From contig OX463839.1 in NCBI GenBank assembly GCA_949825065.1, forward strand, positions 24,624,212 through 24,688,211: 64,000 nucleotides of DNA, given 5' to 3'. Positions 33,538 to 45,690 of the stretch are shown here, one piece after another (position 1 is the first letter of the stretch; each line of letters opens with the position of its first letter). The notes below the pieces were generated by a model that searched no databases, was not told the origin of the DNA, and saw only the letters and a program-made list of their open reading frames with translations. This stretch comes from Odontocerum albicorne. Its lineage: Eukaryota; Arthropoda; Insecta; Trichoptera; Odontoceridae. Made by a program: the position numbers and the translations under genes.

Positions 33538-33660
33538 ATTCTTCGTAGCACTGTATAGAATGGAAACATGTGAGAAAAGTAAAGGAATGTTTTGGAGGTG
33601 GATGCTGCGTATCCCATGGATCACAAAGGAGCATTTAAGTTTGTATTATCCAAGAATTAG
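33538..33660 (+). pseudogene. LINE relic (MLRIPW block)
   Basis: The frame reads LYRMETCEKSKGMF then WRWMLRIPWITKEH, the LYG.E.W ... W.WRRMLRIPW block also seen at 13832. In an intact element this block lies upstream of the GHI block. Here it is 300 bases downstream of one, so the two pieces come from different insertions or from a rearrangement. Confidence 0.65.
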
Positions 33661-34356
33661 CGATTACTGAAATATTTTCAGATATAGTAAAGGACCACGC
33701 GTTAGGAGCTAAAAAGCACGCGATGAAGTTGCGTAAATTTCGTGAGCCCCTTAGCAGAATTTATTTTTGAATTGCTTATACGTGGTACTGAAATGCATTA
33801 GCCTAAGTGCTGAAGAAGCTGACGCAACAGCGTATACATTATAGCAATCGTCTGACTACCAAACTTAACCGGTTAGTGTTTTCCAAAATCCGTAGATGTA
33901 ATATATAATGCATAGACAGATTCATATAATTTACTTTTAAAAATGTCGGTTACAGCGCCGAAAAATTGCAAGAATCTGAAATCGTGTACATTTTTTATTC
34001 TAAAGTTAATTTTATTTTTCTTTCTTCATTTTCTTAAAACCGTCTTCTTTTAACACAATATCTTGAATTAAAAAAGTGAAAAATTGCATTTAGAATATCT
34101 TTTTATGAAACTTTGCCAATAATTTTTGATCAAATTAAAAAAATCAAAGTGTCACTTAATGACTAAATAATTAAATAAAAATTTACGAACCCGTGTTTTA
34201 AATGAAATGTTGAATATTAAATATTTAAATCTTATCTTGAAATGTACAGAACCCTTATTTATTAATATGTCTAGGGATGCGCAAAGAGAATTTTAGTCTG
34301 GATTATTTAATTAAATAGTCCTTATAAGTGCCTCATCATCATCTCCTATCCCCAAT
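33661..34356. other. AT-rich DNA without recognisable genes
   Basis: Nothing beyond weak chance frames. Confidence 0.5.
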
Positions 34357-34660
34357 GTGAATTCGATTATTTAGTTGAACGTTGATAATAATAGGTTTAA
34401 TCTTAAAATATTATACGAACATTGTTTTGTTTTATAGAAGTAAATTCGATTCTTAAGTTCAAAGTTGATAATAATTCGTTTTGTCTTAAAAAATGAACAT
34501 TGTTTTTTTTATAGATGTGAACTCGATTCTTAAGTTGAAAGTTGATAATTGGATTAACCTTAACATATCGGCATTTGTTTTGTTTTCCAGGTGTGAGCTC
34601 GATTCCTAAGTTGAAAATTTATAACACCAGGTTTTTATCTTGAAACATAAAAATGTCAGT
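34357..34660. repeat. Diverged tandem repeat, period about 76-84 bp, 4 units
   Basis: GTGAATTCGATT, GTAAATTCGATT, GTGAACTCGATT and GTGAGCTCGATT head units at about 34357, 34440, 34517 and 34593. Each is followed by C(T/C)TAAGTTGAAAGTTGATAA-like sequence. Just before units 2 to 4 lies a T-rich tract ending in AG (TTTTATAG, TTTTATAG, TTTTCCAG), which resembles a 3' splice site. Confidence 0.7.
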
Positions 34661-36214
34661 GTGTGGACATATGGTTGACATACACGTACTGGACTATTGT
34701 ACAATACGAGTATATCATTATTTTACCGCAAATTTTCGGAAGTACCCATGATGCAATTGTGTTGCTATAAAAATATAAATTATTCATATCACTCGATTTA
34801 TCTAATAGTACCATATAATAAACTTCCATTTTGAATGATCGAATGTTATGGGAGCATAGATTTTAAACTCAAATTAAAATAGAACAATAAAAAATATATA
34901 TATGGTATACTCGTATTTCTTTAAATATAACAGAACTGAAAAATTATTCGCCTAAAAAATCTAAATCATATTTAAAACCAGCACAACATTGCATGTTAAA
35001 AGGATGTCTTAAATTTTCAACGGATTTTTTTATCTTTGTGTATTTCAACTCACATGTGATAGTTGTCAAAATTACTTGGCGAAAAAAAACTTAAATAAAT
35101 TAAAATTTCATCAACAGAGAAATGATTAAAAATGTAATTGCTCGACTGAATTTTCACTCAAAATACAATTTATATCCAAATAGATTGAGTTACTTGTAAA
35201 ATAATCATATGGTTATGATGATTTTCATTTTTATTTAATGTGTTTTTAGTGAGACACAAAGTCTAATCATATGGACACAAAGTCTGAACATATGGACACA
35301 AATCAAGCCACCTGTTGATGTAAATAATCCAATAGAGATATCAATTTTCTAGGGTTCCAGGTTACAGGAACAAATACCCAAAGTCAACCAGATTAAGAAT
35401 TAAACGACAAATTCCAAAAAAGATGACTGTTGTCGTTACTCATTTATCCACATATTATTTTATTCACCAATTATATGTTCTTTCAATCTGAAGTTGGAAT
35501 TGTGCGTAAGGGACGGGACGCACGCTATGGGACATGTTACACACTGAGATCATCTGGATCTCAGATTAAATAAATAGCTTGTTGAGGTAAACCGAGCAAA
35601 CAGGCTTAGAAATCTGGATAGGGATTTTTGAATCGCTGACCCCCATCTGATGGAAAATGTTTTACCTGGAGAGGTGTAAGGCTGAGAACATTGAAACTTC
35701 AAGTATTGTACGAACTTGACACATTTTGAGAGATGAGGCAGTGAAACGGGGATCGTGTTTACAGAGGTTAAATTTTATATAATTGAGAAAAAAACGAATT
35801 CGGTATTCTTAACGGCAAAAAAATATGAAAAAGTAAATTATTAATTATTATTAATTCAATTTCAATACTAACCCATAAAACATCTACCTCAATAAATACA
35901 TATGTGATAAAAAAATGGGAGGGACTTTTAGTTTGATTTACTCTGATGGAAAAGCTCACCATTAGTGTGTACTTTTGGATTTCATCAAAATATGACATCA
36001 CGGCATGGCAAACCTTTCTGTTAATTAAACTTATCGACACAGCAACGCGCCGTTCTGGTGCGGTATTTCGGAGGTGGGCGGTGTCAATCAAAATACGCAG
36101 GCTAGTGAATGTTGAAATAAGTAATTAGATTAATATAAATGTATATGTGTATGCATATTGATAAAAAAAGGTATATATGTATCCACTCATCGCAAACGCA
36201 ATGAGTAAATACGC
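34661..36214. other. AT-rich DNA; small direct repeat and hairpin only
   Basis: ACAAAGTCT(A/G)A(T/A)CATATGGACA repeats at about 35257 and 35277. CTGAGATC/GATCTCAG form an 8-bp hairpin at 35544-35564. A minus-strand frame at 35768-36091 has no domain. Confidence 0.5.
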
Positions 36215-36440
36215 GACCAAACAAAAGTTGAAGATGTTAAAGAGGTTGCAAAAAGACTCAAGTGGAAGTGAACTGGGCACATCGCCCGAGCAACGGACCA
36301 TCGTTGTATTATGAAGTAACTCAGTGGTACCCAATAGGCAAAACAAGACCTGTAAGAAGACTGAAGGCAGGCTGGATGGACGAAATACGTATGACGATGG
36401 ACGAAAGCAAACAGCGATCACGTGACAGCAATATGCCAAG
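36215..36440 (+). pseudogene. LINE C-terminal relic, plus strand
   Basis: Two frames together give residues like KRLKWKWTGHIARATDHRCI (about 36240-36308), then IGKTRPVRRLKAGWMDEIRM (about 36331-36390). They match the RW.GH.AR..D.RW ... GRP..RW.DD ending of LINE polyproteins. One frame change lies between them. The 107-codon minus-strand frame (36125-36448) is its shadow. Confidence 0.75.
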
Positions 36441-38020
36441 GACATCATTTCTTTAAACTTGAAGTGGATAAATGTGGTCTGGTGATAATTTTAATGATAT
36501 GTTATTTTAACGTGCTTACCATTTTTTATTCAGTAATATAAATTATAGACTTTTAACTAGACATACTGAATGTTTCAAATAAATTATCGATCTGATATCG
36601 ACTCACTCATCCAACATTTATTGTTATTTTTTTGTCTTTAAAAATACTGATTTTGTTCCTTCATTTTTTTCTAACGAATAGCTTAAAATATTTTCTTTTT
36701 AAAATATTTAGAGTGCAAAAGCTATTTAAGTATACTGTAAAAGTTCAACAATGTCGGTATTTGGGTTTTTAAACTGTCAATATCAAAGGGGAAACTTTTT
36801 TTAATGAAATAAAACTCTTAACGTATATAATACTTGTCATTCTCTCTTAGGTGACTTTAATATTGTAAGCGCGTGATAAATTTATGGAGTCCGGAAATGT
36901 AGCATAAAAAACTATAACATAACTTCCCAAACTTCTCGTCCCTTCTAAACAACTTTTATTAATTATTTTTGTAAATCAATCATTCATTATTTTTATGTTT
37001 ATGGTACATTTAGGGAGTTGAGGGATTAAACCAACGGTACGAAGCTCAATGATGTTTATTTTTATGAATTTCGGCCTATTATAGACTACCGAAAAAGATG
37101 TAAGTTGTATTCCTCTTACTCCTCTTCATTTCTTAAAAAAATAAAAAGGTCCATCCAGTCAATTATTTTCATGCAACAATCGTAATCACAAAAAAATACG
37201 GCGAAAGGTTCTCAGTAATTAAATAATAAAAATTTAAAATCATTCCGACAAAAAATCTGAGAATAACATCAGCAACGGAGATTTTAACAAACAAATTTTC
37301 TTCTGCCATACCATGCACGCGTTATCTTTTCAGGCTCCTAATGACCGAGAAAACCGATCACAAAGAAGTTGTATATAAAAAAATCAAACGTCTACCATTC
37401 ATTCATCTCTGTCGAAGGGAGAGAGGATCGATTCGTCATTATTTATTTTTCCTCACAGAATCCTGAAGCACACGTCGACATTCGAGTGAGCTTGGGTACG
37501 GAACTTTAAGCTCTTTAGCGAGTACACCCTTACGGCTGGGGGATAAAAGAGCGGAAAATGAAGGGCCTTTCTCTAAGTGGATAGGACGTATTAAACGCTG
37601 AGTATATCTAGGCATACACATATGGACGTATATATGCAAAAAATATCCATCCCAAATATAAACTTTTCTAAGATATTTGAGGACTTATATTATCGCTTTG
37701 GATCGCATTGTATAGAATGATTTTTAAATATCTTATCAAACCTTCTCCTTGTTTATTGGGCTCGGTTCGGTTCGGCTAAGCGCTTCGGCTCATCAACCAG
37801 TCACCACATCTGACGAAACAAAATTCAGCTTATTTAGTATCGTGTACGTTGGACAATCGTCGGTAATATGGTCCGTTGTTTGCACATCGTCGTACTATAT
37901 ATGTGAACGTGAGAGTAATCCCGCCCATATATACTCGTATTTATTCTTGAAACATATCTTTAAATCGATTGATAGGTTTTCGTTTATAGGATAGAAACGT
38001 GCGTATTCAAAATTTGACAT
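36441..38020. other. No gene recognised
   Basis: Balanced patches at 37385-37600 and 37740-37880 (with GGCTCGGTTCGGTTCGGC) stand out from AT-rich surroundings. They hold short frames without domains. Confidence 0.5.
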
Positions 38021-38073
38021 AAAAAACCAAGCAACATATTTTTTAATATAAAAAATATGTTGCTTGGTTTTTT
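38021..38073. repeat. Perfect 24-bp hairpin
   Basis: Arms at 38021-38044 and 38050-38073 are perfectly complementary around the loop AATAT. The core of each arm is CCAAGCAACATA or its complement. It could fold as an RNA stem if transcribed or be a tiny inverted duplication; the perfect match suggests it is recent. Confidence 0.9.
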
Positions 38074-39704
38074 AACGTATATTTTGTCTATGTATAAATG
38101 CATCAAACTCGACTGCTTCAGATGTACCATATTCACTCTCTATAGGCAAGACCTTTTATATTTTTAAAGCTCTGTGTTTTCTTTTACCAGTATTATAAAT
38201 ATTTTATTTCCTTGAATAATGTTTTTTCCTCCACCTTCATTTATGAGATTATTTGATTTCGTGAATGCTAAAAATAACTTTTAGAATAGTATTTTACATG
38301 TCGTTTTATAAAGATAAATTTATTGAAAGTTTATAATAAAAACGACAAACTACTGGGAATAAAAAATATCATTTTTTTGTTTAAATATCTCATTTGATAA
38401 AAAATATAACACTTCTATTAGAGGAATTAATTAAAAAAACATAATTATTGGCATGGCATGGCTACTCAACCAGATTATAGGATTAATTATACGGATTCCT
38501 AGAATGAACACGATGTTTAGGCATATGGTTACAGAACGTTGCTAGGCGTTGTTTCTAGAACTTTTAATGGATTAAATAGTGAAATGAGGTACTTTTTAAC
38601 GTGTGAAAATAAGTGTACAGTTAAGAGAAAAATAAATAACTTTATTTTCGACTATGCTCGATTCCAAAGCCAATTAATATAAATGAATATTAGTATTAAT
38701 TGCATTTGAAAATTTAATTTTGTTTTTCTTTTTTCTTTGAAGCTTGTTAATTTCTTCATTTCTTTGCCATACGTGGTTAATTTTTTTAATACAATTGTTA
38801 TATTTTATTAAAAGTAGAAAATAGATGAATTTAAAAAATTGAGAAGTTAAAAATTAAACACTTACTCATAAGTTAAATGCGAATGAAAGCATGTTGAAAT
38901 ATAAAAAAAAACACTTTTACTTCTTTTTTACAATAAGTTAGACCTGTGATATGTTACCATCAGAACTGCTCCTCCTTGACTACTAGCTATACTTCCATCT
39001 TCATGTAGATCTGTCTGAGAGACAACAGTCAGCAGTTATTTCATGCATAGACAAGCAGGGAACTCTTATTTGAACCTTTATTGCCACATGGCCGCATCAG
39101 TGTCTTGTGCGGTTTCTATCTAAGAAATCCCCATACAACAAATACCCTTTACTTTACATATTCTTTAAAAATTGAACTGCCTAACTCTAGCTGTTTTGCT
39201 TGCAGGGGTTTCATTTAATTTCATTAACTCTGAGTATAGTTTTTTGTTTTAATTGTATCTACTCTATTCCATGAGTCGTGATTGGCCTCGCACACGCTTT
39301 GTTAATTTTAACCTTACTGTATATTCTCATGTATTTGTTAAACATTTCACTTAAATAATTTTGTTGGCGTAGTATTTTTTTCCCCAGCAAATAACTTATT
39401 AAAATTACCAGTAAATATTTGCCTAGAAACTTTGAGGCTACCAGGAAAGCAAGGAAAGGATAAGGCTAGGGGAAACGGGATAGCGTGAGTGGGCGTACAA
39501 TTCGCTAGAGAAAACCGCCACACAAAGGGCGAAAAGTCAAGTGTATACCGAATATGGGGTGGTTGATATGAAGAGGTTGAGGACTTGCTTTGTATGTCTC
39601 TTATTCATTTATTACATTGATTTTGTGTAGTTTTAATAGAAATATATACCATATTTAATGAATATGTTATAAAAAATATACTAACTAACTTAAATAAAAT
39701 AAAA
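38074..39704. other. AT-rich DNA without recognisable genes
   Basis: Balanced unique patches lie at 38945-39130 and 39440-39570; nothing recognisable is in them. Confidence 0.5.
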
Positions 39705-39775
39705 ACATATTTAATTTAAGTTCTAAACCTTATTTGAACTTTAAAAAGAAGGTTAAGAACTTGAATTAAATATGT
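39705..39775. repeat. 27-bp inverted repeat (hairpin)
   Basis: Arms 39705-39731 and 39749-39775 pair at 25 of 27 positions around a 17-base loop. The size and two mismatches are what a microRNA precursor could show, but AT-rich DNA also produces such stems by small inverted duplications. Confidence 0.75.
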
Positions 39776-42261
39776 AACATATTATTGAAAAATAATAGTT
39801 TTCGAAATATTTTATAATATATATTCGTGAAATTATTTGGTTTAATTTTTTGAAGATATAAAAGAAACACATTTTTAATATTTTGTGAGAAATAAGTTGT
39901 AATGTAATTATTATATTTATTGAACACTACATTGAATCAGGTTATCCCTTTTAACCAGACAAAATTAAATATGGGAATTTACATGGTCGTTAAAATGATT
40001 CAAATTGTAATAAATTTTATAGTTGTTATGTAGAATACAAATAACAACTGTAAAAGTGAGATATTATCAATAAAAAAGGAAGGAATGCTAAAGAGAAAAG
40101 GAAAATCGAAAAAAAACACGTAACATTTATTGACTTCAGATTAAGAGTTCTTGTTGAATAAGAATTATCTTCTTTTTTTTTCAAGTGTAATAAAAAACAC
40201 AGTCGGGTGAAACCAAAAATGATTCGCCTATTTTATTGTATTTAAAAAATATATTAACTGTCCGATAGAACATACTTTATATTGCGTAATAATTACAATA
40301 TTGCTTTCTTCAAATAACAAATATTGATCTTGTAAACTACTCAAATTTGAATTAACAGTACCTTAAATGAGTATTTCAGTCAAAATGATAGAATAGAAAC
40401 ATATATTTTATCGATCTCTAGAAGCAAGAAAATAATTGATTTTATATATTGGAGAAAAACTTACCTGAGAGTTTGTAACACACATTCAATGTTTAGAACC
40501 CTTATACTTGAACAGTTAATTTTATATTTGGTTGAGTGAAGTTGTTCAAAATAAATGTTCAAAATAAATAAAACAGACTTATTCAATACAATACGGTAGA
40601 CTATCATCGTGATTGAAGATGATTGTCGGATTGAAAGACTCCTATGCGTGTATTCATTTATTGTGTGCAAGATGTTGCACTTCAGCAAGCACAAAGTTTT
40701 GACGTATGCGTATTATACCCAAATTTTCGATGGTAGGTTCATTAAACTTCCAAGACGATCCGCAGGTTTACTCCGCTGCATTTTTTTTACCTGAGAATTT
40801 ATAACACATAGGGCACAGTTTTACATAGCGTTATTTGTGTGTTGCTTAATCGCGCTATATGAACCTATAAAAAGCAGAATATAAACTTAAGAAAAACATA
40901 AATTCTGATGTAAAATGGTAAATGTAAAACCAGACTGAAAATGAATGACTTAGGAATTATACGTAGGACGGCCCTGCCCGGCCCTGCCCGGCCCGGCCCG
41001 CTTACTTACAAGAAATGTTAACCTCCAAGATCCCGGCGGTGACAGATCTGTATTAATCTAGAGATTACAAGGACCATTTAAAAGTAACCAATTCCAAATG
41101 CAGAAGTGACCTGTTTCATATTATCATCAGCTTTGTATTGGAGATATTTAGATGGAAAACGTTTTCTTGAGGTAAATATCAAGGATTTGATATCGACAAT
41201 ATAAAACCCAAAACAAAATTTAAATCAAAACCATGGTATTAAAATTCTATAATTAGAGGCAGATACTTTTACCCGTATTTAAAAATTATTGAGTTCAGAA
41301 TATAAAAAAAATATTCATATCATAAAATAGAAAACTACTCATTAGACCTAATTTAAATCTCATTGAAATCAAATCAACTCTCTTGATATATAAAATGAAA
41401 TAAATGCCTTATGAAACTTTAATAGATATACAAATCCCACTAAAATCCAAATAACGTCTCTAATATATCGAATAAAGGGAAATAAAAACTTGAGTACGAT
41501 TATTATATTCCGACCCAAAATAATGGAAATGCTTTGTATAATATTAAATTCTAAGAACAAAACTTTAACCGACCTTTAGGAACAAAAACAAAAAGCATTC
41601 ATCTATGAAATGTTACAAAAACATGTAGGTTCGCAAATGTTGTTTTTAAGTGATTCCAACCCAATATATTCATGTCTAATTAATTTTTTTTACAATGTTT
41701 GTAATTAAACAGAAAACAATTTTAATTTTCCAGCGTAAGTAACTCCCTAATAACAAATAAATTAAACTTGACTTATTTTTGCATATTATTTCTTTTACAT
41801 TTCTTTCGTTTTGGTTCTGTATAAAGCAATATGAATAACAAATATGCTTTATTAATACTTTTACTTTCAACAACAGTTCAAAGCTCAGAACGTCTCGAGA
41901 AAGCCGAATGTACTCGTATAATATAAGAGAATTCAACGAAACGATTTTTAACCCACATGTTCCCACATAGCTAACCCACGTAGCTTTGGAAACCTAACCC
42001 TTGGTACAAATAATAATCCTCTTCTTACCTTTGAGTATAATAATCTGCTATTCAATTTTTCGTAAAACCTTCATTGTTCGAAACTTGGATTGAAATGGAA
42101 TCAGCCTAGAATAGACATTAACACCCGGAAGAGTCAGAGACTTAATGGAGCTTAATATGAATAATCAAATGAAATGAAATGAAAAGGACGAAATACTATG
42201 GAGTGAACAAATGTAACTGTGTTAAATTTAATGAAATGTTTTTCAAATAGCTAATTGTGAC
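39776..42261. other. AT-rich DNA; one GC run
   Basis: Apart from the GC-rich run at 40968-41002 the stretch is AT-rich with chance frames only (for example 41369-41560 and 41676-41966, minus strand). Confidence 0.5.
40968..41002. repeat. GGCCCTGCCC short tandem repeat
   Basis: CGGCCCTGCC is repeated and then degenerates to CGGCCCGGCCCG, about 35 bases of almost pure G+C inside AT-rich DNA. Confidence 0.85.
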
Positions 42262-43567
42262 ACCCGGTCCCGACAATAAACACAATAGCTTTCTTAAACA
42301 TTTACCACTTAAAGCGAGAATTTTTCTTACTAAAATAATAAATGCCTCACTCCTTAATGGCTATTTTCCGAGTATTTAGCCAATATTGTTTCTATCCACA
42401 AGCCGAATAAACCAACCGAAAATGCAACTAGCTACAAGCCCATCAGTTTTCTTCCAGGTCTTGGCAAGATCCTTGAGAGAGTGATTGCCTCAAGGCTAGT
42501 GTTCCATCACGAATCCAATAATACATTCCCACATGAGCAATTTGGATTTAGGACAAGACACAACACGGTCCAGCAACTTACCCGTGTCGTGGAAGACGTG
42601 TCGATGGGGTTCAATAGGAACAGAAGTACTGGCATGGTACTGTTGGACCTTGAGAAGACTTTCGATACTGACTGGCACGATGGCCTTCTCCACAAACTTC
42701 TCCTTACTGGCACTCCACTCTATCTTTTGAAACTACTTCAATCCTACCTTTCCAATAGAAGTTTCAGTCCCTATTCATCATTCCACGTCATCCACCAGGC
42801 CCATCCCTATAGGTGTCTCCCAAGGCAGTATACTTGAACCATGTCTATTTAACATCTACGCACACGACATACCTACTCCCCCAAACTGTAAGCTCGCACT
42901 CTTTGCTGACGATGCGGCATGCTACGCATCTTCACCCAAGGTGGATCGAGCTGGTCGCCGCCTTCAGATTGCTTTTGAGATCCTTGAAAAATACTACCAG
43001 GACTGGAGGCTCAAAATCAATGACGCCAAAACTGAGGCCATCATGTTCTCCCGCAAAATCAAGGAAAGAGTGCCATCGATGCCCTTATTCATCGGTGGTT
43101 GCCTGGTTGAGTGGCAGGACGTGGTTAAATACCTCAGCCTGCACCTCGACCGGCAAAGACAGAAGGGCATAGGGGCTATCAGTTCGATATTTCATCGACG
43201 CAGCTTCCTTTCACCCAAAAATAAGCTCCTTCTTTATAAAACCCTTATTCGTCCTATCTAGACCTATGCTGCACCCGTTTGGGGTAGTGTGAACAACACG
43301 GATCACCTGAAGCTCCAGCGAGTGCATAACAAGGCATTCAAGATATCTTTTAATACTTATCCCAGAACAAACCTTATCCCACTTCACGCCGAACAGCGAG
43401 AAGAAACCCTACAACACCACATCCTCGCTTGGACCGTGAAGTTCTATAAAAGTCAACAAAATCACAGCAATACCTTAGTCGTTGCCCTGGGGGCTTACGA
43501 GAGTAAATCCGATTTACTCTTCCGTTATAAGCACAGGCTCCCGAAGCATTATCTGTTGCCTGACTAG
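42262..43567 (+). pseudogene. LINE reverse transcriptase, two frames, inactivated
   Basis: Reverse transcriptase copies the element RNA at the nicked target. Visible motifs in order are PGPD near the start; SYKPISFLPGLGKILERVIA (about 42430-42490); EQFGFR; motif A, MVLLDLEKTFD with its Asp codon at 42646-42648; motif B, GVSQGS (42812-42829); and motif C, LFADD, with the Asp pair at 42908-42913. After these come the thumb-like region and the C-terminal end, TYAAPVWGSVNNTDHLKLQR then HNKAFKISF. Motif A is in one frame and motifs B and C in another, so a frameshift lies between 42648 and 42812. There is a stop at about 42376 and another at 43259-43261. The endonuclease domain and ORF1 are absent. 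Confidence 0.9.
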
Positions 43568-43893
43568 TCCACCTACAGTATTAGCTGGGACGACCAAGGT
43601 CTGAGTTAACGAGATGGAATACAAGTAGTCTGAACGAGTGGACTTGATTTTGCTAAATAATTGGTTGTAAGAAGTGTTATCTAGTTATAAGTAGTATGTA
43701 GGTGTTAATTATTTCTAAGAAATCATATATTAAGATTATAAAAAATAAAAATAAAATGACATGTAGGAAAATAAGATTAAGTAAGTTCATAAATTATTAC
43801 ATATAAATAAGATTAGTTAGGTAAGAAATTTGTATATAGGTATAGCCTTAACAAATATTTGTACAATATATTACTTTGTTTAATAAAAAAAAA
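42262..43893 (+). mobile_element. 5'-truncated Jockey-type LINE
   Basis: The element starts inside the reverse transcriptase (PGPD motif at about 42263) and runs through the end of the polyprotein at 43567 to an A-rich tail at about 43883-43893. The flanks CTAATTGTGAC (42251-42261) and CTAATGTTGAC (about 43894-43904) match at 9 of 11 positions and may be a worn target-site duplication. Truncation at the 5' end is usual for LINEs that abort reverse transcription. Confidence 0.85.
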
Positions 43894-44039
43894 AACTAAT
43901 GTTGACAAAAATATTTCAAAACATAAATGGCCTATTTTGGATGCAAATGAATAATATTTTCTTTCTATGACATAATTTCATTCATTCAGTTAAGATGCCC
44001 TTAGTCAAACAACAAAAGTGTATTATACACAAACCATAA

Positions 44040-44310
44040 CGCCACATGCCTCTTGGAAGTAGGCAGAGATAACAGATCTCCACAAAAATTGCCTTTACCA
44101 CATCCTATTGCCTTTCTGTTTCTTATGCTGTCATACATTATTTTCTGTTTCTTATGCTACTTACATATACCTCAACCGAAAACTTCCAACCATATTCTTT
44201 CCTCGGCCTACCTCTTCCTCGTATATCATTCATTCATTCCCGACATATATATATATCTGTTTTTTAGTCTTTCAGAACTCATTCTAATTTTTCAACGGTC
44301 GAGTGAGCTT
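44040..44310 (-). pseudogene. RTE-type LINE C-terminal relic, minus strand
   Basis: On the minus strand the order SSERLKNRYIYMSGMNE, then RKEYGWKFSVEVYVSSIRNR and a poorly kept end follows the ending (RL.K..Y....G..G.GRPR..W........SIRNR) of the copy at 53215 and of RTE-like elements generally. There are several frame changes. A duplicated TTTCTGTTTCTTATGCT lies inside it. The 89-codon plus-strand frame over it is a shadow. Confidence 0.65.
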
Positions 44311-44392
44311 TTTTATACATAAAAATAAAAAAAATAAAAAACAACATTAATATGTAAGAAGTGTTATGCAACAAAAAAATAGTACAAGACGA

Positions 44393-44980
44393 ATCTTATA
44401 CAATTACAAAACAATCCCAAACTATTAACTTAATTCATCCCGGTAAAGACAACTTCTCACTTGACTCATGTAAATAGTCAGTCATATAAAATCTTATACA
44501 ATTACAAAACAATCCCAAACTTTTAACTTAATTCATCCCGGTAAGGACAACTTCTCACTTGACTCCTGTAAATAGTCAGTCATATAAAATCTTATACAAT
44601 TACAAAACAATCCCAAACTTTTAACTTAATTCATCCCGGTAAGGACAACTTCTCACTTGACTCCTGTAAATAGTCAGTCATATAAAATCTTATACAATTA
44701 CAAAACAATCCCAAACTTTTAACTTAATTCATCCCGGTAAGGACAACTTCTCACTTGACTCCTGTAAATAGTCAGTCATATAAAATCTTATACAATTACA
44801 AAACAATCCCAAACTTTTAACTTAATTCATCCCGGTAAGGAAACTTCTCACTTGACTCCTGTAAATAGTCAGTCATATAAAATCTTATACAATTACAAAA
44901 CAATCCCAAACTTTTAACTTAATTCATCCCGGTAAGGACAACTTCTCACTAGACTCATGTAAATAGTCAGTCATATAAAA
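44393..44980. repeat. 98-bp tandem repeat, 6 copies
   Basis: Units starting ATCTTATACAATTACAAAAC lie at 44393, 44491, 44589, 44687, 44785 and 44882. One unit is a base short. Copies are nearly identical, with the first and last slightly diverged, as expected for unequal exchange. Confidence 0.95.
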
Positions 44981-45107
44981 TATTGCCGATCGGTACAGTC
45001 TTGTTCTGCATAAGTTGTTCAAAAAATGTGTTGTAGCAACTTCACTATGAAACCAAATATTTTACCGAATGGGCTCACAAGAAACGTGTAAAATAATTAG
45101 CTGAGTT

Positions 45108-45279
45108 AATTCCGGATATGTCGATATGTTCTGTGTATGTTATTCTTTCGATATATTCAAACCATCTAATTCCGGATATGTCGATATGTTCTGTGTATTC
45201 TTTCGATATATCCAAACCATCTAATTCCGGATATGTCGATATGTTCTGTGTTTTCTTTCGATATATCCAAACCATCTAA
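45108..45279. repeat. 55-60-bp tandem repeat, 3 copies
   Basis: AATTCCGGATATGTCGATAT starts units at 45108, 45168 and 45223. The first unit has a five-base TGTTA-type insertion. Confidence 0.9.
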
Positions 45280-45530
45280 AAAAAATATTCACACAGCCAA
45301 ATTGTAATTAATTTTGAAGAAGAAAAGTACAAAATAAATATTGTGATTTCAAAATAATACTTAATATTGACAAAATATAAATATGATTTGTTTAGTAACT
45401 AGAAATTTCCTGGAAATAATCAAAATTTTATTCATTTCAGACTCTAGAAAAAGACGTAAACATCAATCATGTGTACATATAACATCAAATTATATAAATG
45501 AAATTTCTTTCGAGTGTCGAAAATCTGAAA

Positions 45531-45690
45531 GACGGCCTTCGTAACCTAGTTAAAAAATGTTCGTATTCCAACTCGGATGTTGGGGGTTCGATTCCCGCTA
45601 GTACCCAATTTCATACATTAAAGCTTCCAGTCTGGTTTTCCCTTATGACCTCTTGGATAACTTTCCGGATGACTGGAAGAAATCGCTACA
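45531..45690 (+). repeat. tRNA-headed SINE, plus strand
   Basis: The A-box region CGTAACCTAGTTAAAAAATG and a perfect B box GGTTCGATTCC (45586-45596) are followed by TACCCAATTT and the body CTTCCAGTCTGGTTTTCCCT. A worn 3' part (GGAAGAAATCGCTACATAAA) follows. The final TGTACTGTATACAAC hairpin is lost. Confidence 0.8.

Noticed and set aside
36125..36448. 107-codon minus-strand frame
   Set aside because: Shadow of the LINE relic on the plus strand.
42496..42713. Antisense frames over the Jockey-type reverse transcriptase
   Set aside because: Shadows of the sense coding sequence.
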